Shown here in pieces: positions 8,949 through 18,347 of a stretch of DNA of 64,000 bases. The notes below the pieces were generated by a model. That model had not been told where the DNA came from, searched no databases, and saw only the letters and a list, made by a program, of their open reading frames with translations. This DNA comes from Candidatus Aenigmatarchaeota archaeon (lineage in GTDB: Archaea > Aenigmatarchaeota > Aenigmatarchaeia > CG10238-14). The position numbers and the translations under genes were made by a program. The stretch's first letter is position 1. Each line of letters starts with the position of its first letter. The stretch lies in assembly GCA_018304545.1 (NCBI GenBank), contig JAGVVZ010000005.1:1-64000 (forward strand), read 5' to 3'.

Positions 8949-9449
8949 CTATACTACCTCTATTTTCTTGGAGTCGCCATCATACATTATAGCTATCGAT
9001 TTAGGACTGGATATAGACCCCGTTTTCCACGTTAATATATTCTGATAGTTTTGCCTTTCCAATAATGTTTTAACAGGGCTCTCCGATACTTCGCCGTTCA
9101 CTCCGGTTATATCTATCTCATAACATATTTGGTCTCTTCCAATATTAGCCACTCCTGTCTTTTCCCAACATGCTGCAACATAAGATGCAATTTCGAATGA
9201 TATCTCTTCCGGAATGTTCGTGTTCAGTTTGATCTTCTCCAACTTTACAGTATTCGTTTCACAATATACCGGCTGAGAGGGTTTGAGATGTTGAGGTAAA
9301 GGCAGAATGGATGATATTCCACGAATAGACGAACAATAAGCCTTTCTTAATGCTGGGGAAATTCTTATTCCTATTAACATTATTAATAATGATATCGCTA
9401 CTATTGCTAAGATCATATAGGCAACTGTTGATAATGCAATCCCTTTCAT
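8949..9449 (-). CDS. Pilin-like protein
   Basis: About 166 residues from the ATG at 9449 (MKGIALSTVAYMILAIVA), again the Lys-Gly plus hydrophobic helix pattern. An in-frame TTG at 9479 would add ten mostly basic residues. I prefer the ATG because it aligns with the heads of the neighbouring pilin-like proteins. The tail has three or four cysteines and no recognisable domain. The upstream gap (9480-9647) contains nothing convincing. Confidence 0.8.
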   Translation of the reverse strand: MKGIALSTVAYMILAIVAISLLIMLIGIRISPALRKAYCSSIRGISSILPLPQHLKPSQPVYCETNTVKLEKIKLNTNIPEEISFEIASYVAACWEKTGVANIGRDQICYEIDITGVNGEVSESPVKTLLERQNYQNILTWKTGSISSPKSIAIMYDGDSKKIEVV

Positions 9450-9647
9450 ATGCTTCTTATATTTTTTATTTTTTGTCAAATAAAAACTAAAGCAATTGTA
9501 TTGCTTATACTGTAACTTGAAATGCGATTAGGCAATTACTTTTCCCCTATAGGTATGTGAAAGTATCCTCCGATCATTATTATTTGTTGCTTGGGTCACG
9601 CATTTGTTGTATATTATACATGCGATTGTAGTCATTGTTGTAGTACT

Positions 9648-10058
9648 TCAAATTATTTCTTCGGCGAATAATTCAACTTCTTTATCAAACCCGTCATATC
9701 TTATTTTTACCTGGTATTTTTTTCCTGCTGGGATATCATTAAAATTTATTTTCATAAACGTTTTCTTGGTTTTCAATTCATTCAATTGGTCGCTGGTTAT
9801 ATCGTTTTCTGTAGAAAGCACATTAATCGCAAAGCAATCGTCAATTATGCTGTCGCTTCCTGAATCATGCTCGCCCCAACACAAATCTGAACAAGAAGCT
9901 AAATTTTCTATGATCATATCAGCTTCTGCTTTTTGATCAATAAAGCATTTTTTTGGTATGCTTTGCCAGCTAATTATGATGAGAATCATGACAGTGAATA
10001 TAGGAACGACTATAAGCATTAAGCCGACAACATTTTTTTCAACAGGCAACAGGTCCAC
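9648..10058 (-). CDS. Pilin-like small protein downstream of FlaJ-like gene
   Basis: 136 residues from a GTG at 10058, overlapping the 3' end of the FlaJ-like gene by 20 bases. The N-terminus is a short acidic/basic head (LPVEKNVVG) followed by a hydrophobic helix, then a polar tail with three cysteines. The overlap implies translational coupling with the platform protein. Family not recognised. Confidence 0.75.
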   Translation of the reverse strand: MDLLPVEKNVVGLMLIVVPIFTVMILIIISWQSIPKKCFIDQKAEADMIIENLASCSDLCWGEHDSGSDSIIDDCFAINVLSTENDITSDQLNELKTKKTFMKINFNDIPAGKKYQVKIRYDGFDKEVELFAEEII

Positions 10059-12108
10059 CCGATTGAGTAATTATTTTTATTATCAGTAGTTGAAATGCAA
10101 TCAAGGCCACTATACTTACGGCAGCATAAACTAACATGCCACTCAATAAATTTTTAGCTATTATATGATCTCTTGAAGTGCGATCAAATCCGTTTTCTAT
10201 TCCGTTCAACAGAAGAGAAAATATAGAGATAATTTCTACAGTGTATATACCGACAATTATTTGTAAAACCGTCATTGGCATGACCTGAGTGAAATTCCCG
10301 ACTAGGTCGTTAAGTACAGAACCCACGCCTATTGCCGCGTTTTGCAGGAATATAACTCCTAAAGATTTTTCAATAGTTTGTAGCTGGCAAGATAAGCCAC
10401 GCAACATGTTCAGGAAGAATATACCTAAGACACCAACCATCGCGCAGACTAAAGGTATGACGAAAGAACTCTCTAATCTGACACTGGTTCTTATGTCCTC
10501 CAATAATTCTCTTATTTTTGCTTCAATGACATTTAAACTTTCTAAGTATGATCCGATTGTTTTTGCAACGTTTCCTAACAAAGTTGAGCTTTTTGAAGAC
10601 GCGTCGGAAAGTATTCTCATTATTTCTTCGATAAGCACGGATGGAAATATTCTTATTATTCCGTTCTTGCCGAATACGGCATTACTGAAATCCGTTCCTA
10701 AGTTTTTCATCTTGTTATACAATAGGGAGAAAAAATTGAATGTCGGGCTTTTTGTCAATCCCAACTTTTCATATTCATCCAAGCTTTTTTGTATGGCCTT
10801 TTCTATAGGGTAACCTTCTGATAAAAAATTGCCTAGCGAGTACAGTCCGAGCTGAAACTCGCCCTCAATGTTTTTTATCTCGTTCCTTATTCCAATTCTT
10901 GGCGCGCTTTTCATGTAGAAGTACAGGTATACTAGAATAGCAACACCGAACGTTACTGAGAACGTGGCAGCTAAATTCTCTAAACTGAACTCAGCCTCCT
11001 TTTTCAGCAGTTCCATTTTTAATCCTTCGCTTGCTGTTGACAGATTCGAATACAAATCAACAAAATGAACAACACCATAAATCATGACCAATAGAGATAC
11101 AAGAATGGCAGTTGGTACTATCGGTATTAAAAAAGTCTTTCCAAAAAATTTCAATGGATACTTGTCTGTCGGAGGCAATTCAGGATGTTTTGATATGTCA
11201 GGTATTATGAATGCTGAAGGTCTTTTTAATATAATTCTATTTACCAAGAACAGCAGCAACAGAGGAAGCACTAGGATATATCCAATCCCTAAATAGAATG
11301 GGTTTACCGAGCTATGCAAAAACATTGAGATTAAAGGAAACATTATTATTCCCATGACTGGGAGCAGCATGCCTAAGAAGTATAATACGTTAATAGGGCC
11401 GCTTATATCTTCTACATAAACTTTCATCCTCCTTTCTGTATTTGTCAACAAGAAATTCAAAGATTTTTTCAAAATGTTTTCTCTTTCTATTTCTGACGGT
11501 TCAATCAGAACATTGTACAATAGAGTTACTGATCTTACAAAATCCTCATTCCACACCCTCCATTTAGCCATGTATGCAGACAAAGCCTCTTCAACAGTCT
11601 TATATTTCCCAGCATGTATGTCCCACATCGCTTTTTTGATATCTGTAGCTAAAGGTCCCTTCGAATGAGCGGCCGCAAAATTCACGGCTCCTTCAAAATT
11701 CGGATGTAATTTTAGATAAATAACCATATATAAGACAATTTTTATTGCCTCATCACCCGTTTGTATCTTGAGGACTTGCGACATGAATTTCGGATATGAG
11801 TAGACGAGGTATGTCACGCTCATTGGTAAAACAACTAATAGAGATATTATGCCGAAATTGTTTGTTATGAAAGCAAATCCAAGGGAAACAATTAAAAGAA
11901 GCACGAATGTCAGAATAGAGGCAGATATAACGCCTTTTGTTGTTACGTTAAGAGTCGAGAATATTATATCTTCTTTCAGTTGCCTAGAAAACTCTTTTGG
12001 CAAGTCCAAACCCAATACTTCGCTGTATCTACACAGTTTTTCATAAGAAGTTTTAGCCTCCTTCGATCTCTTCTCTTCTAACAGGAAATTTAAATATTCT
12101 TCAGATAT
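10039..12108 (-). CDS. FlaJ/TadC-type pilus assembly platform protein (copy 1)
   Basis: Polytopic inner-membrane platform of type IV pilus, archaellum and type II secretion machines. Two T2SSF-type helical cytoplasmic domains (around residues 110-230 and 410-530) are separated by TM segments, the double-domain form typical of archaeal FlaJ. The nearest canonical start is TTG at 12015, but the frame stays open to 12132 and the extra residues (SEEYLNFL...YEKLC) align with the N-terminus of the paralog at 21427-23454. The region has no ATG, GTG or TTG. An ATA at 12108, with a TATAAA (12132-12137) centred about 26 bases upstream, is my proposed leaderless start. Confidence 0.9.
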   Translation of the reverse strand: MSEEYLNFLLEEKRSKEAKTSYEKLCRYSEVLGLDLPKEFSRQLKEDIIFSTLNVTTKGVISASILTFVLLLIVSLGFAFITNNFGIISLLVVLPMSVTYLVYSYPKFMSQVLKIQTGDEAIKIVLYMVIYLKLHPNFEGAVNFAAAHSKGPLATDIKKAMWDIHAGKYKTVEEALSAYMAKWRVWNEDFVRSVTLLYNVLIEPSEIERENILKKSLNFLLTNTERRMKVYVEDISGPINVLYFLGMLLPVMGIIMFPLISMFLHSSVNPFYLGIGYILVLPLLLLFLVNRIILKRPSAFIIPDISKHPELPPTDKYPLKFFGKTFLIPIVPTAILVSLLVMIYGVVHFVDLYSNLSTASEGLKMELLKKEAEFSLENLAATFSVTFGVAILVYLYFYMKSAPRIGIRNEIKNIEGEFQLGLYSLGNFLSEGYPIEKAIQKSLDEYEKLGLTKSPTFNFFSLLYNKMKNLGTDFSNAVFGKNGIIRIFPSVLIEEIMRILSDASSKSSTLLGNVAKTIGSYLESLNVIEAKIRELLEDIRTSVRLESSFVIPLVCAMVGVLGIFFLNMLRGLSCQLQTIEKSLGVIFLQNAAIGVGSVLNDLVGNFTQVMPMTVLQIIVGIYTVEIISIFSLLLNGIENGFDRTSRDHIIAKNLLSGMLVYAAVSIVALIAFQLLIIKIITQSGGPVAC

Positions 12109-12131
12109 CAGATATTTTTTCTTTTGTTTGA

Positions 12132-12137
12132 TTTATA
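12132..12137 (-). promoter_or_regulatory. TATA box for the FlaJ-like gene
   Basis: TATAAA on the minus strand, centred 26-27 bases upstream of the proposed ATA start at 12108. This is the usual archaeal TATA-to-transcription-start distance and would give a leaderless mRNA. Confidence 0.5.
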
Positions 12138-12183
12138 TCACAAATATTATTTTATCTTTAGAAAAGAAATAATTTCAGATAGT

Positions 12184-13143
12184 ATGTATAATTATAGAAT
12201 GTTTATTTTGCTGATGCTAATAATTTTTATTTCTGGGTGCGTGAGTCAGGGAGGCGTCTGGAGCTCCGACGCGGGTTTGACCGTGGAAGTTATGAGAGTT
12301 CCGGATAGTATAATGGCCGGCGTCCCATTCGATATTGAGGTAGTTCTGACTAACAATGCAGGTATCGATATAAACAACGTCATAATAACAATGTCTGATC
12401 CGACTGATTTCACTATACTAGAAACGGATTGTGACGGTATTGTAATATCTAATCAAAATGGATGTTACGGAATGAACCCTCCATGGAATCTATTTACTAA
12501 CCCTAATCCGTTTGCTCGTTACACAATATCCCCTGCATTCTCTCTAATCGAAAAAGATGATGGAAGAGTAGTCACGTTTAGAATGGAAGCGCCGAACAAT
12601 GACGGAACGTTTAACCCCATATTAACTGTTTCATTCGACTTCCAAGGAACCACTATCATGCAATTGCCTATTGTTAACAGAGACGCGCGGGTAGATGTTG
12701 GTGGCAGCTATCAGCAATCAGAAGGTCCCATTCAGTTGAATTTAGTTAGGACAGGAGACGATGCGCCTGGGGATTTTGTTTATGGTAAAGGCGTATTTGC
12801 TTTGGAAATGGACTTTGAGGATATTAACGCAGATTCTGATGTTAAGATAAATTCAGGCGAACTTGAGATTATTCTAACAAATTTTGTTGTCTACAATAAA
12901 AATGATTGTAAAGCCTTTAATGTAGCGCCAGCATCACTACCGCCGCCCTTGCCTGGTGGCGGAGACAGAACGCAAACTATTACTTTAGATAAACAAATTA
13001 AAGTGTCAGATGAAGATCCATTGACATGCGTGTTACAATCTCCTGATGCAAATGTTTGGAAATATGGAGGCATAGAGGCCAAATATAAATACAGATATGA
13101 AACAAGCATTGAATTGGGAATAGAAGTAACTAAACTGCCATAG
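12184..13143 (+). CDS. Lipoprotein-like secreted protein with Ig/CARDB-like domain
   Basis: 319 residues from the ATG at 12184. The N-terminus MYNYRMFILLMLIIFISGC is a signal peptide ending in a lipobox-like ISGC, so lipid attachment at that Cys is plausible. The frame also opens 60 bases earlier, but those residues are charged and precede the signal peptide. The body (VEVMRVPDSIMAGVPFDIEV...) resembles CARDB/Ig-like beta domains of archaeal surface proteins. It is transcribed away from the FlaJ-like gene and followed 38 bases later by the M23 membrane protein, so the two form a short plus-strand unit inside an otherwise minus-strand locus. Confidence 0.8.
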   Translation: MYNYRMFILLMLIIFISGCVSQGGVWSSDAGLTVEVMRVPDSIMAGVPFDIEVVLTNNAGIDINNVIITMSDPTDFTILETDCDGIVISNQNGCYGMNPPWNLFTNPNPFARYTISPAFSLIEKDDGRVVTFRMEAPNNDGTFNPILTVSFDFQGTTIMQLPIVNRDARVDVGGSYQQSEGPIQLNLVRTGDDAPGDFVYGKGVFALEMDFEDINADSDVKINSGELEIILTNFVVYNKNDCKAFNVAPASLPPPLPGGGDRTQTITLDKQIKVSDEDPLTCVLQSPDANVWKYGGIEAKYKYRYETSIELGIEVTKLP

Positions 13144-13181
13144 GATTATCTTATTATTTTAGAACAACCATTTTAGATTAT

Positions 13182-15191
13182 ATGGCAGCCGAAGATGTAT
13201 TGAGAGCGAAATATATCGCAAACAAAAACAAAGAAGATGAGAAAGAAAAACGTTCCCAGGCAGTCATTTTTTACATTCTATTGTTTGCTATTTTTGTTGG
13301 AGCAGGCGTCTTCGCATATTCGCTTGAAAATTTTATTTTTCCAGTACTGGGTTTTCCATTTTTTGAATCTTATTTGTGGGGAGCTGGCGTAACAGTAGTA
13401 ATAATGATCTTTTTAATTTTAAAAGGTGCAGAAAAGCCAGAATCAAAAGTTCAATTGTCTACCGTTGCATTGATTCTGATAATATCTTGGATAGTCTCAG
13501 CGGGCATTTACTTTGGTATGAAAGAGTTAAAAATAGGAAACATATTTGGGGTCATAGGAGAAAACATATCGAATTTTATTAAATCGACCAGTTGTTACAT
13601 AAAAAAAGAACTCTACAATGTTGAGAACCCTTCTGAGTGTGCTACGGAGGAAGTTACACAAGCCTCTCTCGACAGATTGGATTTGAAAGTCGATGAATAC
13701 CAGACTAATCCTACATGTGGATCTACAAACGTGAAATTTCCGCTGCTTTTTCTTTTAGAAAATAATAATGAGAAAGGTGAGGGAGACAAAACAGTTAAAG
13801 TCAAAGAAGTTGAAGCTTATACATACAACACATTATCAGAATCCTTAACTCAAGACAGTAGCGGATTCAAAGGTGAAATTAAATATCCTTCAACCATCGA
13901 TAACATTGTTCTTGAACCAGGTCAAAACCAAGATTTTAAAATAGAATTCACCCAATTACCTCAATGTATTCCTGTTTGTAATAAGAGAACAGATAAACGT
14001 TATTTATTTTTTGATATCAAGTGGACAATAGAATTGGAGAATAGACTCGGAAGTAGTAGATATTTGATAACGTACGCCCCAGATTCTGATATTAACGCAC
14101 CGAGGAGAGGTTCCGGAATAACAGCAGTGGAAAGGTTTAAAGACCAAGAAAATACTCCGTTTTCTGATCCAGGTCCATTACAAATAATAAGCACAATAAG
14201 GCCAAACATAATTTTTACTAATACAGACGAACCTCGTCAAATAGTTATTCATTTGAAAAACAGGTTCAACCCAAGCTCAACAGTCAGCGGCGTTATTAAT
14301 TTAAAGAAATTGAAAATAGAACAAGTAATCCCCAACATACAGCAAGAATCTGATCTTCCGTTGAGAATAACTAAATGTGACATAGTAGTTCCGGAAGTAA
14401 AAAATCTCGTCGGATCCAATGATATATTACATAATAAAGAAGGTAGATTAGGAAATTTTGTTGAATTAGTAGTGAGTCAAGACAACAAATATCTAAGCGA
14501 AATATTGGAAGGTGAAACAAAGACAATTATTTGCGACACAGAGAAAAATTCCAATACACCACCGATAACTAACACACTAACTATACAGACATTTGTTACA
14601 TATGAGTTTAAAGAATCGTCCAGACGTTTTTCCTTGGAAGCTATTTGTCCGTCAACAAGTGATAGTGAAACCACATCAACACAATCAAACATTCCACTAT
14701 CAACGCAGCAAGTATCGCAACAAAATCCTAATTCAGACGAAATTGCATTGAGTTGGCCTTTGAGAGATACTGTTCGAGATTTACCTCAATGCCTCACCAG
14801 TGATTTTGGAACTCCTAGAGGAAGCGATTTACATAAAGGTATAGACATCAAAGCTAAAGACGGAACATTGGTTTACGCTAGTTTCGGTGGAAGAATTGTT
14901 GATATAGGAAATGACGAATGTGGTGGCAATTGGTTATTAGTAGATCACGAAAACGGATTCAAATCGAAATATTATCATCTATCAAACAATAATTTCAAAA
15001 GCATAGGTGATACAGTTTCGAAGGGACAGCCAATCGCATATTCAGGTGATACCGGAACTTGCATCACGGGCGCGCATTTACATTATGAGTTGATAGGACG
15101 GGATGGTAAAGCTATTCGACCGTGTTCTTATTTCGGGAGCGAGAATTTTTGCAACTGTTGTTCAACAGATCCCGATTGTAGGACTACATAA
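13182..15191 (+). CDS. Membrane-anchored protein with intact C-terminal M23 metallopeptidase domain
   Basis: 669 residues. A charged cytoplasmic head is followed by three TM helices (about residues 29-48, 62-81 and 94-113), a long extracytoplasmic beta-rich region with several cysteines, a Ser/Gln linker (about 490-520) and an M23 domain (about 530-650). The zinc-binding signature is complete: HKGID (His551, Asp555) and HLH (His632, His634). M23 enzymes usually cut peptide crosslinks of bacterial peptidoglycan, a polymer archaea lack, so the substrate may be another cell's wall or a surface or pilin protein. It is embedded in the pilus locus. Confidence 0.9.
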   Translation: MAAEDVLRAKYIANKNKEDEKEKRSQAVIFYILLFAIFVGAGVFAYSLENFIFPVLGFPFFESYLWGAGVTVVIMIFLILKGAEKPESKVQLSTVALILIISWIVSAGIYFGMKELKIGNIFGVIGENISNFIKSTSCYIKKELYNVENPSECATEEVTQASLDRLDLKVDEYQTNPTCGSTNVKFPLLFLLENNNEKGEGDKTVKVKEVEAYTYNTLSESLTQDSSGFKGEIKYPSTIDNIVLEPGQNQDFKIEFTQLPQCIPVCNKRTDKRYLFFDIKWTIELENRLGSSRYLITYAPDSDINAPRRGSGITAVERFKDQENTPFSDPGPLQIISTIRPNIIFTNTDEPRQIVIHLKNRFNPSSTVSGVINLKKLKIEQVIPNIQQESDLPLRITKCDIVVPEVKNLVGSNDILHNKEGRLGNFVELVVSQDNKYLSEILEGETKTIICDTEKNSNTPPITNTLTIQTFVTYEFKESSRRFSLEAICPSTSDSETTSTQSNIPLSTQQVSQQNPNSDEIALSWPLRDTVRDLPQCLTSDFGTPRGSDLHKGIDIKAKDGTLVYASFGGRIVDIGNDECGGNWLLVDHENGFKSKYYHLSNNNFKSIGDTVSKGQPIAYSGDTGTCITGAHLHYELIGRDGKAIRPCSYFGSENFCNCCSTDPDCRTT

Positions 15192-16580
15192 TTATGCTGT
15201 CGACGGCTGGCTTGCCGGGTTTAATATATTTTTATTGCAACACACCTTATCTGCAGAACATTCATATCTTTCCGTAACATATGATAAACATTCAATCGAA
15301 CTCGTGCATTGATATCCCATATCTTCACAACTAGAGCCGGGTTTTTTTGATAGCATGATAGTACATATATCCGTTGCATCAACATTTCTTTTTGATATTA
15401 CAGACCAACCTAGACATTCAAATAAGCCAGGTGTTTCAGCTCTCAATTTGTCTCTAAGTTCGCTATATTTAATTTTTGAAGAGCTTCCGAAATCTATATT
15501 GAACATCAAACCCAAACGTTTCTGTTTTACGTTATCTGTTAGAAAATCATATATACCATACGCCTCTTTATCAAAAACAGAAACAGTTACAAACTTGTTA
15601 TTCTTTGTTAATACCACTTCTATATCAGTTGTTTTATACTTGCTTTCAATATTTTTCAATACGTCATCACTTGTCGCTTCGCTGCTTGTCGGAGAAAATT
15701 TACATGTACATATCTGAGATGACGAATGCCAATTTCCTGAGTTAGCACTAGAACCAGTACACATGCCACTGCAAGTATTAGGTTCGCAATTTTCTTCTCT
15801 TGAGGGTAAGCGTAAGGCTATCATATCTGTTTTACATTCATTTTCTTCTTGCCAGCTATAACTAGGAAATGATGAAGAGAATGTGGGACTAGTTGAACAG
15901 CAGACATGTTCCTTCTGCACATCTGTTTTAAATTCATTAATTATTTTCTCGGAAATATCTATAGCTTGGTCGAAGCTTGTTTTGATTTTGGATTCAATTT
16001 TAATTTCTCTTTTTATGTTTATTTTTTCCAATTCACAACTCGATGTATCTTTTGACAGTTTGCATAGGGAATATGTTATAAGAACTTTTCCAAAACTAGC
16101 TTCTATTTTATTGGAATATTCTATTACATGAACATCTGGATACCATCTGAGATCCCACGAACTAGCAAAATTTTTATTTGTTTCTTCTTGGTTTCTTTCA
16201 TCTAAATGTTTCTTATAACTATTTACATAATTTGAAAAGTATGTATCAGACAATTGTTCCATTTTTCTTATAATTTCCTTTTTTTGCAATTCATCAAAAT
16301 AGGGCAAGTGATTATTTGTATCGTAATATGTATCTGTTGTAGGATCTATGATTACACCATTTCCGATATCATGAACTGCTTGTAGCAGTGCTAGATTCCC
16401 CGCATTCTCAAGCAAATGAAAATAAGTTTCCACTTCATTTCCTAGAGAAAGAAGTGTCTCTTGTGTCACCCGTTTTTTATAAATCGCTTCTTTAGTAAAG
16501 AAATATTGAGGTACGACTAAGGATGACAGTAGCATTATGAACAAAGCGATTGGGAACCACGCGATGCCTTTTTTTATCAT
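15192..16580 (-). CDS. Large pilin-like Cys-rich protein
   Basis: 462 residues. The N-terminus MIKKGIAWFPIALFIMLL has the Lys-Gly prepilin pattern followed by a single hydrophobic helix. The long tail carries many cysteines, especially in its second half, so it is probably a large disulfide-stabilised minor pilin or tip protein. The start overlaps the stop of the upstream gene (ATGA-type overlap at 16577-16580). It is last in the long minus-strand operon starting at the ATPase (25699) and ends tail-to-tail against the M23 gene with no gap. Confidence 0.8.
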   Translation of the reverse strand: MIKKGIAWFPIALFIMLLSSLVVPQYFFTKEAIYKKRVTQETLLSLGNEVETYFHLLENAGNLALLQAVHDIGNGVIIDPTTDTYYDTNNHLPYFDELQKKEIIRKMEQLSDTYFSNYVNSYKKHLDERNQEETNKNFASSWDLRWYPDVHVIEYSNKIEASFGKVLITYSLCKLSKDTSSCELEKINIKREIKIESKIKTSFDQAIDISEKIINEFKTDVQKEHVCCSTSPTFSSSFPSYSWQEENECKTDMIALRLPSREENCEPNTCSGMCTGSSANSGNWHSSSQICTCKFSPTSSEATSDDVLKNIESKYKTTDIEVVLTKNNKFVTVSVFDKEAYGIYDFLTDNVKQKRLGLMFNIDFGSSSKIKYSELRDKLRAETPGLFECLGWSVISKRNVDATDICTIMLSKKPGSSCEDMGYQCTSSIECLSYVTERYECSADKVCCNKNILNPASQPSTA

Positions 16581-17128
16581 GTGCTAGCCTCGTTTATACC
16601 TAAAAATTTGAATGTCTTGAATTCAATTTTTTTTGTGAAACCCATTCCGTCAAAAGTTACTGGCACCGGAATTATCATCCTGGTGAAGTATCTGCTGTCA
16701 CATTTTTTATCTTCAGTTCTAAGAGTTTTAGAATTACCAAGATTGTCAAATCCGCGTTTTCTTTCTAATACTGTCAATTCATAACATAAAGTATATTCTG
16801 GATTGCTACCATCAATCGAATCTATACCACTCAATAAATAATATTTTTTTATTGTTTTATCTAATTCTTCTCGAAAGTTTCCAGATTCGATATTATTATC
16901 CACTCTGTTGAATTTTACAGAAAAACTTTCGTCGTCATAGTCTCTCGTTGTCATAAGCAGTGGAATAAGAGACGTTTTACTTCTTTGCGCATCAGTGTAA
17001 ATGAAAATAGTTATATGATATTTGAAGAAGGCTACGAATAACACAGCACTTACTACAGCAACGACTACAAAAGCCAAAAATCCTAAAATTTCTACAAAAC
17101 CTTTATGCTGATTGTGGTTTGTAAACAA
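16577..17128 (-). CDS. Pilin-like protein
   Basis: 183 residues from a TTG at 17128, supported by a GGAGG eight bases upstream. The head contains QHKGFVEILGFLAFVVVA, a Lys-Gly site preceding a hydrophobic helix with a Glu at about +4 after the putative cleavage point, as in type IV pilins where that Glu aids assembly. The tail is polar with few cysteines. It overlaps both neighbours. Confidence 0.8.
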   Translation of the reverse strand: MFTNHNQHKGFVEILGFLAFVVVAVVSAVLFVAFFKYHITIFIYTDAQRSKTSLIPLLMTTRDYDDESFSVKFNRVDNNIESGNFREELDKTIKKYYLLSGIDSIDGSNPEYTLCYELTVLERKRGFDNLGNSKTLRTEDKKCDSRYFTRMIIPVPVTFDGMGFTKKIEFKTFKFLGINEAST

Positions 17129-17915
17129 CGACTTTCCCTCCAGTATTTTTTATAATGAATTCGGGACAATCAGTATTTGAGTTTCCCGTATAAGTTTCTT
17201 GAACTATTTCAACAGAGCATGATATTTTTTTACATAATTGAATTGAATCTTCTGTTTTAACGCAAACATCGTAACTCTTTTCATCAAGTTTAGTGATTTT
17301 TATATTATCTTGAGGACTATCTAACCCATATGCTAATATGATTTTTTGAAATTTGTCGCTTTCAGAACCAGGCATCATGCAAGATAGCGATATGTAATAT
17401 GCTAGTTGAGATAACGGTGTCTTGGTAAGCTTTATTTTCAACTGGCCGGAATTTTTTGAAATATCATTTTTTATTATCACAGGAATTGATTTTGAGGCCA
17501 GTATTCTCTCGTCTTTCTCGATGCATTTTCTCTCATTTTTTATAAAATTATTAAGTGCCTCTTCAGGGAATCCCAAGAGCCATGTTTCTCCAGTTTTAAA
17601 ATCATCTATTTTCAGCGAATAATCGTAACTCAAGTAATAGTATCCATCTATCTCTCTTTTTTTAGATTCTTCAGCTAACAACGCGTTTTTATCTAACACT
17701 AATTTTAATTTCAAGCCATCCGAGTTTTTTGCAATGATATCGGATGAAGTTGCTATTGCATGCATTAAATCCACTGCTTTTCCATATTCTTCATAATCCT
17801 CTTTTACAATTTTGATGTCTATGTATTCTCCGGTGAAGAATAGAAACAACATGATAGCTATGCCAACCATCATTGCTAATGCGATAAAATTTGGAAGCGA
17901 TAACTCATCGACTAT
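17103..17915 (-). CDS. Pilin-like protein, apparent ATA start
   Basis: 270 residues if started at 17915. The first canonical start in frame (ATG at 17873) falls in the middle of the hydrophobic helix and would remove the pilin-like head (VDELSLPNFIALAMM). The frame opens directly after the TAA of the upstream gene with ATA-GTC-GAT-GAG, and a strong Shine-Dalgarno GGAGGTGA (17921-17928) lies five bases before that ATA. No ATG, GTG or TTG lies in frame between. The tail is an extracytoplasmic domain with a few cysteines and no recognised family. Confidence 0.8.
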   Translation of the reverse strand: MVDELSLPNFIALAMMVGIAIMLFLFFTGEYIDIKIVKEDYEEYGKAVDLMHAIATSSDIIAKNSDGLKLKLVLDKNALLAEESKKREIDGYYYLSYDYSLKIDDFKTGETWLLGFPEEALNNFIKNERKCIEKDERILASKSIPVIIKNDISKNSGQLKIKLTKTPLSQLAYYISLSCMMPGSESDKFQKIILAYGLDSPQDNIKITKLDEKSYDVCVKTEDSIQLCKKISCSVEIVQETYTGNSNTDCPEFIIKNTGGKVVVYKPQSA

Positions 17916-18347
17916 TTAACTCACCTCCAAAACAGTTTTTACATTATTTGTTATTATCAAATTGTTAAACCCAGATCTTTTCTTTTCAAAGTTGAATTCA
18001 ACACCTGCGGACGATGCAAAATCCTTTATTATAGCCTCAGAATCATCGTTGCTTGATATCGGTTGGTCTTTCTTGTTTGCTGTTACAAGTGCGATCTTGT
18101 TTTCATTAGATACAATGTTATAGCTATATTTTTCTGGATTCGGATTTTGATATATTATAATAGAATTACCGGGAATACCTTTGGATATAGTTATTAATTC
18201 TGTGGTTAAATCTGATACAGCTTTTTCATTATCTCTAGCTACAAAATTTACAATCTCTGGAACAATTCTTATTAATACCAAACCTATTACAAAGCCAATC
18301 AGTACGAAACCTATGACGGATGCTACAGTAAGTGTGCTGTCTCCCAT
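17916..18347 (-). CDS. Pilin-like membrane protein
   Basis: 143 residues with the N-terminal helix TVASVIGFVLIGFVIGLVL, then a polar tail with no cysteine. It abuts both neighbours: its start shares one base with the upstream stop (TAATG), and its stop is followed immediately by the ATA of the next gene. It carries the strong Shine-Dalgarno for that gene inside its last codons. Probably a minor pilin. Confidence 0.75.
   Translation of the reverse strand: MGDSTLTVASVIGFVLIGFVIGLVLIRIVPEIVNFVARDNEKAVSDLTTELITISKGIPGNSIIIYQNPNPEKYSYNIVSNENKIALVTANKKDQPISSNDDSEAIIKDFASSAGVEFNFEKKRSGFNNLIITNNVKTVLEVS
17921..17928 (-). promoter_or_regulatory. Strong Shine-Dalgarno preceding an ATA codon
   Basis: GGAGGTGA on the minus strand, five bases upstream of ATA at 17915-17913. 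The only nearby ATG is in another frame and opens just ten codons. Confidence 0.75.

Noticed and set aside
9480-9647. Short minus-strand frame resembling MIGGYFHIPIGEK
   Set aside because: Only 13 residues; the weak likeness to the start of radical SAM HemN proteins is probably chance, with no further coding signal.
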